A stretch of 64,000 bases of DNA, from assembly GCF_003971235.1 (NCBI RefSeq), contig NZ_CP034661.1:2418001-2482000 (forward strand), written 5' to 3'. The notes below the pieces were generated by a model. That model searched no databases. It was given only the letters and a program-made list of their open reading frames with translations, and was not told the origin of the DNA. The stretch is from Chryseobacterium aureum (GTDB lineage: Bacteria > Bacteroidota > Bacteroidia > Flavobacteriales > Weeksellaceae). Position 1 is the stretch's first letter. The number at the start of each line of letters is the position of its first letter. The position numbers and the translations under genes are program-made. Shown in pieces: positions 7,775 to 17,396 of the stretch.

Positions 7775-8575
7775 TTACTTTCTAAGGGTTCGCAGGGCTT
7801 TTTTAATGATATATTGTGTTTCTTTTGTCGGACTTTCCCGCAGCCATTCATCACATATTTCCACTACAAACTCGGGTTGTGATTTACTGGCATCATTCAG
7901 CCAATTGCCGACACTATCCTGTACATATCTTGAAGAATCGGATCGTAAAGGTTCCAGAATTTTCAGGCCAAGTCCCGGATTTTGTTTTAAAGCATCAATA
8001 TGCTCACACCAGACTCCTCTCGGTCTTGTAGATTCGCTGGCAAAACGTCTTACATTCTCATTGTTATGCCTTGTCCATTCTGATAAAACAGATAAACTTT
8101 CATCTAAGTTTCTGGAAATATCCGGGCGTACTGTCATCCAGCAGATTTCTCTCACTCCAAAATGAGAATCCGCAGCAAATAACTGAATTCTCTTTAATTT
8201 TTCTTTAAGCGGTAAATCAGGGTTCCGTCCAATGGTATAAGCTGCCCAGCAGCGTACCAGATCTGCCGGATGGGTGGGCAGCTTCTGGAGAAATTCATCA
8301 TCTGTATTTTGTACTGCCAGATGCAGCAGGCCCATCCCTATGGTTTCATTAACCGTATTTACCGTTTGCTTTTTCAGCCGATCTACATTTTCCAGAATAG
8401 GTTTCAGATAATGTGCACGGTTATTCTGCAATAATAGGTTTTCCAGCAGCCGCCTTTGATCTACTGCCAGCCATTCTGTAAGATTGGCGGTTTCAATTTC
8501 GCCTCTGTTCAGCTGTTCTAAAATATCCGGTGGAATATCTTTAATAGAGCGGGCACCTTTTCGTTTTTCTGTCAT
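7775..8575 (-). CDS. DNA alkylation repair protein (HEAT-repeat, AlkD-like)
   Basis: A 266-aa all-helical protein of the DNA alkylation repair/HEAT-repeat family (COG4335-like). Recognisable blocks: LLHLAVQNTDDEFLQ, LVRCWAAYTIGRNPDLPL, FGVREICWMTVRP, VRRFASESTRPRGVWCEHI and RYVQDSVGNWLNDASKSQP, each the helix pair of a HEAT-type repeat. Related AlkD glycosylases remove bulky N-alkyl purines; whether this branch is catalytic is not established. It is transcribed divergently from an HxlR regulator, which could control it. It stands in a short region with two other putative DNA-repair genes. Its 3' end borders the DnaA-box cluster. Confidence 0.85.
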   Translation of the reverse strand: MTEKRKGARSIKDIPPDILEQLNRGEIETANLTEWLAVDQRRLLENLLLQNNRAHYLKPILENVDRLKKQTVNTVNETIGMGLLHLAVQNTDDEFLQKLPTHPADLVRCWAAYTIGRNPDLPLKEKLKRIQLFAADSHFGVREICWMTVRPDISRNLDESLSVLSEWTRHNNENVRRFASESTRPRGVWCEHIDALKQNPGLGLKILEPLRSDSSRYVQDSVGNWLNDASKSQPEFVVEICDEWLRESPTKETQYIIKKALRTLRK

Positions 8576-8669
8576 ACTTTTTAATGATTATCTTTACAAA
8601 GGTCTGAAAGCAGGCGGATAAAAACAATACCGCATATTTTTCACCCATAGGGATAAAAAAGTCAATTTT

Positions 8670-9023
8670 ATGGAAACAAAGGAAAGAACTGAAGAAAATA
8701 AAATCTGTCCGCTGGAAGTAGCAGTGAATACCATCAGTGGAAAATGGAAAATTCCAATCGTATGGCAGATCAATGAAGGCAAAAAACGTCCCAGTGAATT
8801 CCTTCGTGGCATTGCAAAAGTTGATCGAAGAGTTCTCAATCAGCAGCTGACTGAAATGGTAGACGATGGTATTGTAACGAAACAGTCTTTTAATGAACTT
8901 CCTCCACGGGTAGAGTATACATTGACGGAACTTGGTGAAAAATTGATAGAGATTCTCTGGCAATTGAATGACTGGGGAAAATTGTTGATTCCTGAGAAAG
9001 AGAAAACTTCTGCCGGTCATTAA
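8670..9023 (+). CDS. HxlR family winged-helix transcriptional regulator
   Basis: A 117-aa DNA-binding protein with the HxlR pattern: CPLEVAVNTISGKWKIPIVWQI at residues 13-34 (conserved Cys13), RPSEFLRGI, RVLNQQLTEMVDDGIV (recognition helix region) and RVEYTLTELGEKL (wing). HxlR proteins often sense electrophiles or oxidants through the N-terminal Cys and act on the adjacent divergent gene. Here that gene is the DNA alkylation repair gene, with a 94-nt shared upstream region. The DUF4846 lipoprotein gene follows in the same direction. Confidence 0.93.
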   Translation: METKERTEENKICPLEVAVNTISGKWKIPIVWQINEGKKRPSEFLRGIAKVDRRVLNQQLTEMVDDGIVTKQSFNELPPRVEYTLTELGEKLIEILWQLNDWGKLLIPEKEKTSAGH

Positions 9024-9096
9024 TTTTATATTTCCAGTTAGTATAGATATTGGTGGAGACGTGAAAAAAAATGATATTTGTACTCACGAAGAACAC

Positions 9097-9975
9097 ATGA
9101 AAAAAATCATCATCGGAATCACAGGATTCCTCATCCTTACAGGCTGTACAAAAGAAAAACTATCCGACCATTTGCTTGCCGAGCCGGATCAAAACGAGCA
9201 TTTAATTTCAGAAAATACCTCAAAAATTCATAAGGATAAAAATACCATCCGGGAAAGATTTTCTCCTCCTGAAGGTTATCAATGGATTGAAGAAAAACCT
9301 GGTTCTTTCGGGTATTTTATTGAAAATTTCAAATTGAAACCTTATGGCAGCCAGATTGTAAAATATGACGGAACTCCTATTTCCACCCAGCATCTTCATG
9401 AAGCTGTTTTTGATATCGATACCGGAAATAAAGATTTACAGCAATGCGCAGATGCTGTCATCCGCATGCGGGCAGAATATCTGTATAAAATGAAAAAATT
9501 TAACGAAATTAAATTTCATTTTACAAGCGGTGATCTTCTTAGCTGGGACGATTATAAAAACGGAACAAGAGCTTTTGTAAGCGGAAATTCAGTCAGTTTC
9601 AGAAAAACAGCTGCTTTCGATGACTCTTACCAGAGTTTCAGAAATTATCTGGACCTGATTTTCAATTATGCCGGAACCATTTCATTAAACAAAGAGACAA
9701 AGCCGGTAACAAGAAATTCTGATCTGAAAACGGGAGATATTCTGATCACGCCAGGCAGTCCGGGACATATCGTTTTTATTTCCGGGGTCTGCGAAAATCA
9801 GAAAGGGGAAAGATTGTTTTTATTAAGTGAGGGATTTACGCCAGCCCAATCGGTCCACCTGCTTTCTAACCCGGTCAACCCCTATTTCACGCCTTGGTAC
9901 GATCTTGACGTGAATGCTGCAGAAACAAAAACCGCACGATATTTTTTTAAACCTACAAACTTCAGAAGCTTTTAA
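9097..9975 (+). CDS. DUF4846 family lipoprotein
   Basis: A 292-aa lipoprotein; the start chosen is the ATG at 9097 because it is followed at once by a lipoprotein signal peptide with lipobox LILTGC (Cys17). The earlier in-frame GTG would place a charged stretch before the signal. The mature protein shows the DUF4846 features: CADAVIRMRAEYLYK, FHFTSGDLLSWDDY, a GDILITPGSPGHIVFISG block resembling an NlpC/P60-type Gly/His turn, and FLLSEGFTPAQSVHLL followed by PWYDLD. It is likely anchored in the outer or inner membrane facing the periplasm. Activity is unknown. Confidence 0.85.
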   Translation: MKKIIIGITGFLILTGCTKEKLSDHLLAEPDQNEHLISENTSKIHKDKNTIRERFSPPEGYQWIEEKPGSFGYFIENFKLKPYGSQIVKYDGTPISTQHLHEAVFDIDTGNKDLQQCADAVIRMRAEYLYKMKKFNEIKFHFTSGDLLSWDDYKNGTRAFVSGNSVSFRKTAAFDDSYQSFRNYLDLIFNYAGTISLNKETKPVTRNSDLKTGDILITPGSPGHIVFISGVCENQKGERLFLLSEGFTPAQSVHLLSNPVNPYFTPWYDLDVNAAETKTARYFFKPTNFRSF

Positions 9976-10030
9976 TAATTTATATTCAAAACTATTGGAA
10001 AGTTACTACGATAATCTGAACTTGTTTTTG

Positions 10031-10038
10031 TAAATTTG
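10031..10038 (+). promoter_or_regulatory. TAAATTTG -7 box for the pfkA-gapA operon
   Basis: Exact TAnnTTTG match 20 nt before the ATG chosen for pfkA. It implies a short leader and excludes the upstream start at 10038, which overlaps the box. Confidence 0.5.
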
Positions 10039-10058
10039 TGTTCGAAATTTTTTACTTG

Positions 10059-11045
10059 ATGAAAGAGAGTGCTGTAAAAAAGATTGCAGTTCTTACTTCA
10101 GGAGGTGACTCTCCGGGTATGAATGCGGCATTAAGAGCGGTAGTAAGAACCGCCAATTACTATAATATCGAATGTTACGGAGTAAGAGAAGGTTACAACG
10201 GCCTTATCAACGATGATTTCCTGAGAATGGGAGCCCGTTCCGTAAAAAATATAATCAACCAGGGTGGAACGATTCTAAAATCTGCCAGATCCGCTGAGTT
10301 CAGAACCAAAGAAGGCCGTCAGAAAGCTTACAACAACTGTGTAAAACTTGGAATAGACGGATTGGTGTGTATTGGAGGAGACGGAACTTTTACCGGAGCC
10401 AAAATCTTTAACGAAGAATTCGGAATCAGGGTAATCGGTATCCCGGGAACTATTGACAATGATATTTTCGGGACAGATAATACCATCGGGTATGATACTG
10501 CTTTGAATACCGCTATGGAAGCCATTGATAAAATCCGTGACACGGCTACTTCTCACAACAGAGTTTTCTTTGTGGAAGTGATGGGTCGTGATGCTGGTTT
10601 TATTGCTTTAAACAGCGGATTGGCAACAGGAGCTCTGGACATTTTAATTCCTGAGAAAAAAGATAGTATTGATGAACTTTTCGTGAAATTCAGAGATGCG
10701 GAAAAGACAGGAAAATCTTCCAGCATTGTAGTCGTAGCGGAAGGGGAAAAACTGGCCAACGTTTATGAACTTGCAGAAAAAACAAAAAAAACATTCCCTG
10801 ATTATGACATTCGTGTAGCCATTTTGGGACATATGCAGAGAGGAGGATCTCCAAGCTGTGCAGACCGGGTTCTGGCAAGCAGACTGGGCTATGGAGCCGT
10901 AACAGGACTCATGGAAGGACAAACCAACGTAATGGCAGGAATGCGTTCTAATGATCTGACGTATACTCCAATTGAAGAAGCCATTAAAAAACATAACGAA
11001 ATCAATAAGGACCTTTTACTGATTTCAGAAATCTTAGCAATCTAA
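10059..11045 (+). CDS. pfkA: ATP-dependent 6-phosphofructokinase
   Basis: Phosphorylates fructose 6-phosphate to fructose 1,6-bisphosphate in glycolysis (cytosol). With the ATG at 10059 the protein is 328 aa, close to the E. coli PfkA length. Motifs: LTSGGDSPGMNAALR (N-terminal nucleotide loop), CIGGDGTFTGA (the GGDG glycine favours ATP over pyrophosphate), GIPGTIDNDIFGTDNTIGYDTAL with the catalytic TIDND, EVMGRDAGFIAL, and GHMQRGGSPSCADR (fructose-6-phosphate site). gapA follows after 32 nt in the same orientation, forming a glycolytic operon. Confidence 0.97.
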   Translation: MKESAVKKIAVLTSGGDSPGMNAALRAVVRTANYYNIECYGVREGYNGLINDDFLRMGARSVKNIINQGGTILKSARSAEFRTKEGRQKAYNNCVKLGIDGLVCIGGDGTFTGAKIFNEEFGIRVIGIPGTIDNDIFGTDNTIGYDTALNTAMEAIDKIRDTATSHNRVFFVEVMGRDAGFIALNSGLATGALDILIPEKKDSIDELFVKFRDAEKTGKSSSIVVVAEGEKLANVYELAEKTKKTFPDYDIRVAILGHMQRGGSPSCADRVLASRLGYGAVTGLMEGQTNVMAGMRSNDLTYTPIEEAIKKHNEINKDLLLISEILAI

Positions 11046-11065
11046 TTATTTTTATAATCTAATAA

Positions 11066-12082
<1,017 letters not shown>

Positions 12083-12106
12083 TAAGTAATAAGCAATAAG
12101 TAATAT

Positions 12107-12131
12107 AAAACCTTCCCGATGGGAAGGTTTT
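12107..12131 (+). terminator. rho-independent terminator after gapA
   Basis: 11-bp stem AAAACCTTCCC / GGGAAGGTTTT with a GAT loop and trailing T's, 24 nt after the gapA stop. It could also serve the converging minus-strand gene. Confidence 0.9.
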
Positions 12132-12226
12132 TGTTTAAATTCTCTCCTAAATTTATACAAGCCTTATTGAAAGATGAAGAATTAATATAAACGTCTGTAT
12201 ACTTTAATTCTAATTCTTAATTCAGA

Positions 12227-13312
12227 CTATTTATTACCTACAGTAAAATCATTACTAAAGTTAATTCCCCAGTTGATTCCTAAGAAAGAAACTAAATCTT
12301 TATCCGTTTGAAAGTTTTTACCAAATCCACCAATAATGGAAACATTGGTATTTATTTCATATTTAATACTTCCCAGAGAACGATAATCATTACCTGAGTT
12401 ATTTCCAGACCGGCTGATATACTCATATCCTACAGTCAATTTATCAAATTGAAAATCAATTTTAGCCCCTATATCGGTATAGGTATCCTTAGCATAGGTT
12501 TTAGATTCCATATCAAAAGTCATTTCATCTCTTAAAACCCTCCCAAAACCATATAGACTTAAATAATTATTTTTATGAACCCCTTCTTTATTGGTTACCA
12601 ACTGAGTATTATAGTTCAAGGTAATCCAACCACCTAATCGCCCAAATTTCCCTGAAGAACTTATAGAGTTATCAAAAAAATGATTGTAAGCTCCTGCTAT
12701 ATTTATCATAAATACAGGCTTAAAATCCATATAATTTGAATATGCTTTATTATATTCCTCTACCAATGATTCATAAACTTTTTCAGATTTCATTTCACCG
12801 GTAACTGGATTATAGTTATCTTTTCTTTCCTGTTCAAGCTTTTTATAGATTTCGGGTAAATCTTTTGTAAAATACTTTCTCTGATCTGATGATATAATCT
12901 TGAGTAAAGTAGTTTTAAACCCTATCGCCATATTCTGAACAGAGTCTTTTTTCACAAATGCAAAAGAAGCCGATAAATTTTTATAAGCTGAAGAAAAAGG
13001 ATTGTACTCATCTTTATCATTAAATCCATTATATTCCCTGAAAGTCTTTTTAGTGTCTGTGATAAAATACGGAGTAAAATCTACCGCAAAGTTTGATGGA
13101 AACCCACTGGAAGAATTAAAAGAATTTACCAAACTGAATGCCAAAGCCTTCGTCGTTTGAGGAGTTTCTACATTTGTAGGAGCCTCATCAAGAAGTACAA
13201 ATGCCGGAGAATCTGGGATTTTTAAATTATTAATGCTAATGTTCTCAGGAAATGTTTGAGCTTTAAAACAGATTGTACATAAAATCAATCCAATATTTAC
13301 TATTGTTTTCAT
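12227..13312 (-). CDS. exported protein, probable outer-membrane beta-barrel, function unknown
   Basis: A 361-aa protein of no recognised family. Residues 1-18 are a signal peptide (IGLILCTICFKAQ). After a Thr/Pro-containing region the second half consists of alternating amphipathic strands (GRLGGWITLNYNTQL, NYLSLYGFGRVL, DIGAKIDFQFDKLTVGYEYISRSG, SLGSIKYEINTNVSIIGGFGKNF, GINWGINFSNDFTVG), which look like an outer-membrane beta-barrel. A charged, helical insertion spans about residues 140-195. Its ATG overlaps the stop of the preceding 144-aa gene by 4 nt (ATGA), so the two are coupled and probably work together. Confidence 0.7.
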   Translation of the reverse strand: MKTIVNIGLILCTICFKAQTFPENISINNLKIPDSPAFVLLDEAPTNVETPQTTKALAFSLVNSFNSSSGFPSNFAVDFTPYFITDTKKTFREYNGFNDKDEYNPFSSAYKNLSASFAFVKKDSVQNMAIGFKTTLLKIISSDQRKYFTKDLPEIYKKLEQERKDNYNPVTGEMKSEKVYESLVEEYNKAYSNYMDFKPVFMINIAGAYNHFFDNSISSSGKFGRLGGWITLNYNTQLVTNKEGVHKNNYLSLYGFGRVLRDEMTFDMESKTYAKDTYTDIGAKIDFQFDKLTVGYEYISRSGNNSGNDYRSLGSIKYEINTNVSIIGGFGKNFQTDKDLVSFLGINWGINFSNDFTVGNK

Positions 13313-13743
13313 GACATTTCAATATCTTTTACTATTATTCCTTCATTAAATTTATTCAAAACAAAATCCGTTTCCTTTAAAACACCATATTCCTGAGTAT
13401 TTGTTCTTTCTTTTAATGTATATTTCATTTTCACATTCCCATCCAATACATACTTTTCAAAATCTACTTTGTTTTTCACACTTGCCGGTAATGAATTTAC
13501 AAATGTTACTATTCTTAATTTCCAGTCTCTCAAACCTCCGATCTTATCTGCAATTTGTTCAAAAATAATTTCGTGAAATGCATTATAAGCAATATTTCCA
13601 TCAAAAGTTTTTTTAGAGGAAGTTAATAGTTTGTAAGATTCACCTTTTACCTTGTACACTAAAGTTTGAGCAGGTTTTACAGTATCCGCAATAATTTGAA
13701 TATCAAGCGGATTTTCATTATTCGAAATGTTAAATTTTTCCAT
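13309..13743 (-). CDS. 144-aa soluble protein, function unknown
   Basis: I do not recognise this protein. The start taken is the ATG at 13743 (MEKFNISNNENPLDI); the in-frame extension upstream is AT-rich and lacks protein character. It has no signal peptide or membrane segment and contains mixed alpha/beta sequence with FEQIADKIGGLRDWKLRIV in the centre. It overlaps the downstream beta-barrel-like gene by 4 nt. A cytosolic protein translationally coupled to an exported barrel is unusual; it may be a regulator or a non-classically exported partner. Confidence 0.65.
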   Translation of the reverse strand: MEKFNISNNENPLDIQIIADTVKPAQTLVYKVKGESYKLLTSSKKTFDGNIAYNAFHEIIFEQIADKIGGLRDWKLRIVTFVNSLPASVKNKVDFEKYVLDGNVKMKYTLKERTNTQEYGVLKETDFVLNKFNEGIIVKDIEMS

Positions 13744-13937
13744 TAGATTTAATTTTATGATTAAAGTTTTTTGAATTATCAGTGATTGAGTTATCGCTTT
13801 AAAAAGATATTCCAAAAATTAAGTTTCCATGGTCATTATTTTTAGTTAAAGCTACAACACTTACCTGCTACAAGAAATACCACAAAAGGGTGATTTTATG
13901 TAACACAATTTTATTATTTTTAAGAAAACATTAACCA

Positions 13938-14738
13938 ATGAAGAAAAAACACCTGACTCATGCAAAAAGACCTCACCCCCTCATTGAAGTCTGGAATGAT
14001 TATCCTGAAATTTTACAGAATAACAACAGAATACTCCCTGTTCCCCCCATTGAAAACATAATCGGAGAAATTTTTGCTCCGGGAAAATTCTATTATTATG
14101 TCATTAATTTCGCAGACAGTACTATTATCTGTAATCACAATGAAGATATTTTGGCAATCCATGGTCTCAATAAACACCCTGTACATCTGAAGGAAATTAT
14201 AGACCTCATTCATCCTGATGACATGGAATTTGTAAGGGAAGCAGAAAGAATGTCTATAGAAAAAATAAAAGAAATTGATGGTTTTGATTATCAGCAGGAA
14301 CTCAAAACCAGCTACTGTTTCAGGATGAGAACCTCAAAAGGTAATTATGAATTGTTCCATCACCAGGCTTTACACACGTATAAAGATGAAAACGGCAGAC
14401 TTTTGCAGGCAGTTAATATCCATACCAATATTGAACATATCACACACCAAAATTCTTATATTATATTGGTTTCCGGAATCAACGGCCGGAAAGATTTTCA
14501 CCAGATGCAGTGGATAGATCATGACAAAGTCTCTAAATCTATCCCTGCCACTTTCACCAGGAGAGAAGTTGAAGTCATTAACTGTATTGCAAAAGGATAT
14601 TCAACATGTGAAATTTCAGATTTGCTGAATATTTCGGAAGAAACTGTTCGGACCCACAGAAAAAATATTCTAAGAAAATCAGACTGCAGAAACAGCTCGG
14701 AGCTGATCAAAAAAACCTTTGAATGGGGATATCTGTAG
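13938..14738 (+). CDS. LuxR family regulator with PAS-like N-terminal domain
   Basis: A 266-aa predicted transcription factor. Residues ~40-165 have the look of a PAS sensor domain (LIHPDDMEFVREAERM, then a strand-rich segment with FRMRTSKGNYELFHHQALHTYKDENGR). The C-terminal ~60 residues are a LuxR-type helix-turn-helix: FTRREVEVINCIAKGYSTCEISDLLNISEETVRTHRKNILRKSDCRN. There is no receiver Asp, so it is probably a one-component sensor. The MpaB/Lcp-like oxygenase gene lies 71 nt downstream on the same strand. A regulatory link is plausible but not shown. Confidence 0.85.
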   Translation: MKKKHLTHAKRPHPLIEVWNDYPEILQNNNRILPVPPIENIIGEIFAPGKFYYYVINFADSTIICNHNEDILAIHGLNKHPVHLKEIIDLIHPDDMEFVREAERMSIEKIKEIDGFDYQQELKTSYCFRMRTSKGNYELFHHQALHTYKDENGRLLQAVNIHTNIEHITHQNSYIILVSGINGRKDFHQMQWIDHDKVSKSIPATFTRREVEVINCIAKGYSTCEISDLLNISEETVRTHRKNILRKSDCRNSSELIKKTFEWGYL

Positions 14739-14809
14739 AAATCAATCATAATGCTGGTAAATCTCACCAGCATATTTCAGCATAAAACTTGTATTTTTAT
14801 AGTAAAGGA

Positions 14810-16000
14810 ATGAACATGATAGAACCGCGGTTTAAAGATGCACCCCACTTCAGGAATTTTTGGGAAAATGGCAACGGCAAACAACTTATTGAATTCTCCG
14901 GAGCTGAAGTGAGCTTTGAAAAATTTGAAAAATTTGCTCCCTATTTTCATCATGTAGATGAAACCGGTGATGAGGTGGTAAAAGATGTTTATTTCACTAA
15001 AAAATTTCATGAGGCTTCCAGAGAAATGGAGCACTACATCAGAAATGGTGTTTCTGAAACTGATGCTGTTCCTGAAAGTGTAAAAAAAATGTTTGGACAG
15101 ACCCAGAAAGTTCCTGATTGGCTGGATTATAACCTTCTTACAAGCGGTGCTGAACTTTGTATGAGAAGCAACCTCGATTCTTTGATTTCCCTGAGAGATT
15201 ATTGCCTGATCGGCGGTTATGATTATGCTTACCTCAACAAACCGCTCATTGTGACAGAAGCACTGAAAAAAGGAGCCGTGAAGCGTCTTTCAGAAACCCT
15301 GGACTTTTGGGTAAATGCTACCCGCTACAACGCGCTTGAAGTGCATGCTAAAGGCTATGAATTTGCCATAAAAACCCGCTTGATTCACTCTTATGCCAGA
15401 CTTTCCATAAAAAAACATTATAAAAACTGGGACACCCACAACTGGGGAGAGCCTATTAATTCATGGGATATGATGGCTACCTATATCGGATTCAGCCTGG
15501 TCTTTCTTCACAGTCTTCAGAAACTCGGAAATCGGTTTTCTGCCGAAGAGGAACAGGGAATTTTTCATCTTTGGAAATATGTAGGGTATCTTTTGGGAAT
15601 TCCGGAGCAGCTTCTTCCTGACAATAAAAAACAGGCAACGGAATATTTTTATTTATGGACTTCGGTTCAGCCGCCTTCAGATCAGGATTCTGTTCTTCTG
15701 GCCCATTCTCTTCTGAATGAATCGCTGGAAAATCCTATTTTAAAATATGAGTTTCAGAGAAAAAATCTTAAATATTTACACGTCTGCTGTACCTGGTTTC
15801 TTTTGGATGATGAAGTCTGTAAAAGATTACAGATTCCGGAAGTTCCTTACAGAAATCTGTTCCCAAAATCGAAAATACTTTTCAACAGAATCTATGATCA
15901 GCTTGTCAGTCGGAAAGCCAGAATACAAAGGGGAAATAAAGACCAGATGAAAGTTCTGGAAGACTACCTTGCGATCACCAAACAATCAAATTTTCATTAA
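14810..16000 (+). CDS. oxygenase MpaB / rubber-oxygenase-like (DUF2236) protein
   Basis: A 396-aa member of the DUF2236 / ER-bound oxygenase MpaB / latex-clearing-protein catalytic family, whose characterised members are b-type haem enzymes. Start: ATG at 14810, preceded by AAAGGA; the open frame reaches upstream only through a TTG. Family-like features: GGYDYAYLNKPLIVTEALKKGAVKRL at about residues 136-161, then a helix with EFAIKTRLIHSYARLSIKK offering His and Arg near a likely haem pocket, and INSWDMMATYIGFSLVFLHSL. No signal peptide, so probably cytosolic. Substrate unknown. It stands alone downstream of a LuxR regulator. Confidence 0.82.
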   Translation: MNMIEPRFKDAPHFRNFWENGNGKQLIEFSGAEVSFEKFEKFAPYFHHVDETGDEVVKDVYFTKKFHEASREMEHYIRNGVSETDAVPESVKKMFGQTQKVPDWLDYNLLTSGAELCMRSNLDSLISLRDYCLIGGYDYAYLNKPLIVTEALKKGAVKRLSETLDFWVNATRYNALEVHAKGYEFAIKTRLIHSYARLSIKKHYKNWDTHNWGEPINSWDMMATYIGFSLVFLHSLQKLGNRFSAEEEQGIFHLWKYVGYLLGIPEQLLPDNKKQATEYFYLWTSVQPPSDQDSVLLAHSLLNESLENPILKYEFQRKNLKYLHVCCTWFLLDDEVCKRLQIPEVPYRNLFPKSKILFNRIYDQLVSRKARIQRGNKDQMKVLEDYLAITKQSNFH

Positions 16001-16013
16001 GTTTAAAAAAGCT

Positions 16014-16150
16014 CGAAGATGGAAGATGGAGACAGGAAGTTTCTATTGGACAATAAATCTCTTTTAGTAAAAATTTAAAATTCATAATAACATTAAATTC
16101 ATAATATTTTCCAAGCTTCAACAACTTCCTTCTCCCAGCCTCCAGCTTCC
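16014..16150. repeat. imperfect inverted-repeat element (GA-rich arms)
   Basis: Left arm 16014-16039 (contains GAAGATGGAAGATGGA) and right arm 16125-16150 (contains CCAGCCTCCAGCTTCC) are imperfect reverse complements over about 25 nt, enclosing about 85 nt of AT-rich DNA. The purine-rich arms contrast with surrounding sequence. They resemble small palindromic elements scattered between genes in related genomes, though only one clear copy is seen here. Confidence 0.5.
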
Positions 16151-16295
16151 TTTCTGGTTAATATTTTTTCATACTCATACCACATTCCGCATCTGCTTCG
16201 TTATGAACGAGATCAGCAATAAAATTTTATCATTTTTTAACTCTAAAAACAGCTTTCCAACATAAAAAATATTAGCTTTTGATATTTAAATTACG

Positions 16296-16303
16296 TACTT
16301 TTG
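16296..16303 (+). promoter_or_regulatory. TACTTTTG -7 box upstream of recA
   Basis: Exact TAnnTTTG match 19 nt before the recA ATG. The nearest TTG upstream (16279-16281) is only 14 nt away, so the -33 element is uncertain. No LexA-type operator was recognised. Confidence 0.45.
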
Positions 16304-16322
16304 AGAAATTATTTTAATAGAG

Positions 16323-17324
16323 ATGAGTAACATTGATGATAAGAAAAAAGCACTCGCTTTAGTGCTTGACAAGCTAGATAAAACATATGGTAAGGGAACG
16401 GTAATGACTTTAGGTGATGAATCTATAGACAATACAATAGAAGTGATTCCTTCCGGTTCTTTAGGTTTAGATATTGCTTTAGGAATAGGCGGATATCCAA
16501 AAGGAAGAATCATTGAAATATATGGTCCTGAATCTTCAGGTAAAACAACCTTGACCCTTCATGCTATCGCTGAAGCTCAAAAAGCAGGAGGTATTGCTGC
16601 ATTCATTGATGCAGAGCACGCTTTCGACAGAACATATGCTGCAAAATTAGGAATTGATCTTGAAAACCTGATCATTTCTCAGCCGGACAACGGTGAGCAG
16701 GCTTTAGAAATTGCGGATAACTTAATCCGTTCAGGAGCTATTGATATTGTTGTCATTGACTCTGTAGCCGCTCTTACCCCAAAAGCAGAGATTGAAGGAG
16801 AAATGGGAGATTCAAAAATGGGTCTTCACGCAAGATTAATGTCTCAGGCATTAAGAAAACTGACTGCCACGATTTCAAGAACGAAGTGTACCGTAATCTT
16901 CATCAACCAGTTGAGAGAAAAAATTGGAGTGATGTTCGGTAACCCTGAAACAACTACCGGAGGTAATGCCCTTAAATTCTATGCTTCTGTAAGAATTGAT
17001 ATCAGAAAAGCAAGTGCACCTATCAAACAAGGTGATGAAGCAATCGGTAGCCGTGTGAAAGTGAAGATTGTGAAAAACAAAGTAGCTCCTCCTTTCAAAC
17101 AGGCAGAATTTGATATCATGTACGGAGAAGGAGTTTCTAAAGTAGGAGAAATTCTTGATACTGCTGTAGATATGGGAATTGTGAAGAAGAGCGGATCATG
17201 GTTCAGCTATGAAGAAACCAAGCTGGGTCAGGGACGTGATGCTGTAAAAGATGTTTTGAAAGATAATCCTGATCTTTCCGAAGAATTGGAAAACAAGATC
17301 AAAGAAGAAATGAAAAACAAATAA
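16323..17324 (+). CDS. recA: RecA recombinase
   Basis: ATP-dependent strand-exchange protein for homologous recombination and repair. The 333-aa protein starts [18 protein letters not shown]. Walker A is GPESSGKTT at 68-76. Further conserved blocks are [31 protein letters not shown] (Walker B), [33 protein letters not shown] (L1/L2 region) and [19 protein letters not shown]. The C-terminal tail is acidic ([20 protein letters not shown]). It is monocistronic between an upstream repeat element and a downstream terminator. Confidence 0.98.
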   Translation: MSNIDDKKKALALVLDKLDKTYGKGTVMTLGDESIDNTIEVIPSGSLGLDIALGIGGYPKGRIIEIYGPESSGKTTLTLHAIAEAQKAGGIAAFIDAEHAFDRTYAAKLGIDLENLIISQPDNGEQALEIADNLIRSGAIDIVVIDSVAALTPKAEIEGEMGDSKMGLHARLMSQALRKLTATISRTKCTVIFINQLREKIGVMFGNPETTTGGNALKFYASVRIDIRKASAPIKQGDEAIGSRVKVKIVKNKVAPPFKQAEFDIMYGEGVSKVGEILDTAVDMGIVKKSGSWFSYEETKLGQGRDAVKDVLKDNPDLSEELENKIKEEMKNK

Positions 17325-17342
17325 TTTTTCAGAAAAATACAG

Positions 17343-17370
17343 AAAAGGCCGTCTTCGGATTGCCTTTTTT
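17343..17370 (+). terminator. rho-independent terminator after recA
   Basis: Stem AAAAGGC (17343-17349) / GCCTTTT (from 17362), loop with TCTTCGGA, followed by a T run, 19 nt after the recA stop. Confidence 0.8.
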
Positions 17371-17396
17371 TGTTTTTTTAATGATGCTGTTTTTTT

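Larger units (their letters stand above)
16001..16322. other. 322-nt intergenic region with inverted-repeat element
   Basis: No gene recognised. It contains a roughly 137-nt imperfect inverted-repeat element (16014-16150, listed separately), AT-rich sequence, and the recA promoter box at 16296-16303. Confidence 0.6.

Noticed and set aside
7713..8165. 150-codon plus-strand frame
   Set aside because: It lies antisense to the HEAT-repeat DNA alkylation repair gene, whose frame has clear family motifs; the plus frame has no protein-like features.
8541..9020. 159-codon minus-strand frame
   Set aside because: Antisense to the HxlR gene, rich in Phe/Ser/Ile as expected of a shadow frame.
10644..10994. 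116-codon minus-strand frame
   Set aside because: Antisense to the highly conserved C-terminal half of pfkA.
12083..12106. AATAAGTA-like short tandem repeats after gapA
   Set aside because: Only two or three imperfect AT-rich units; likely compositional.
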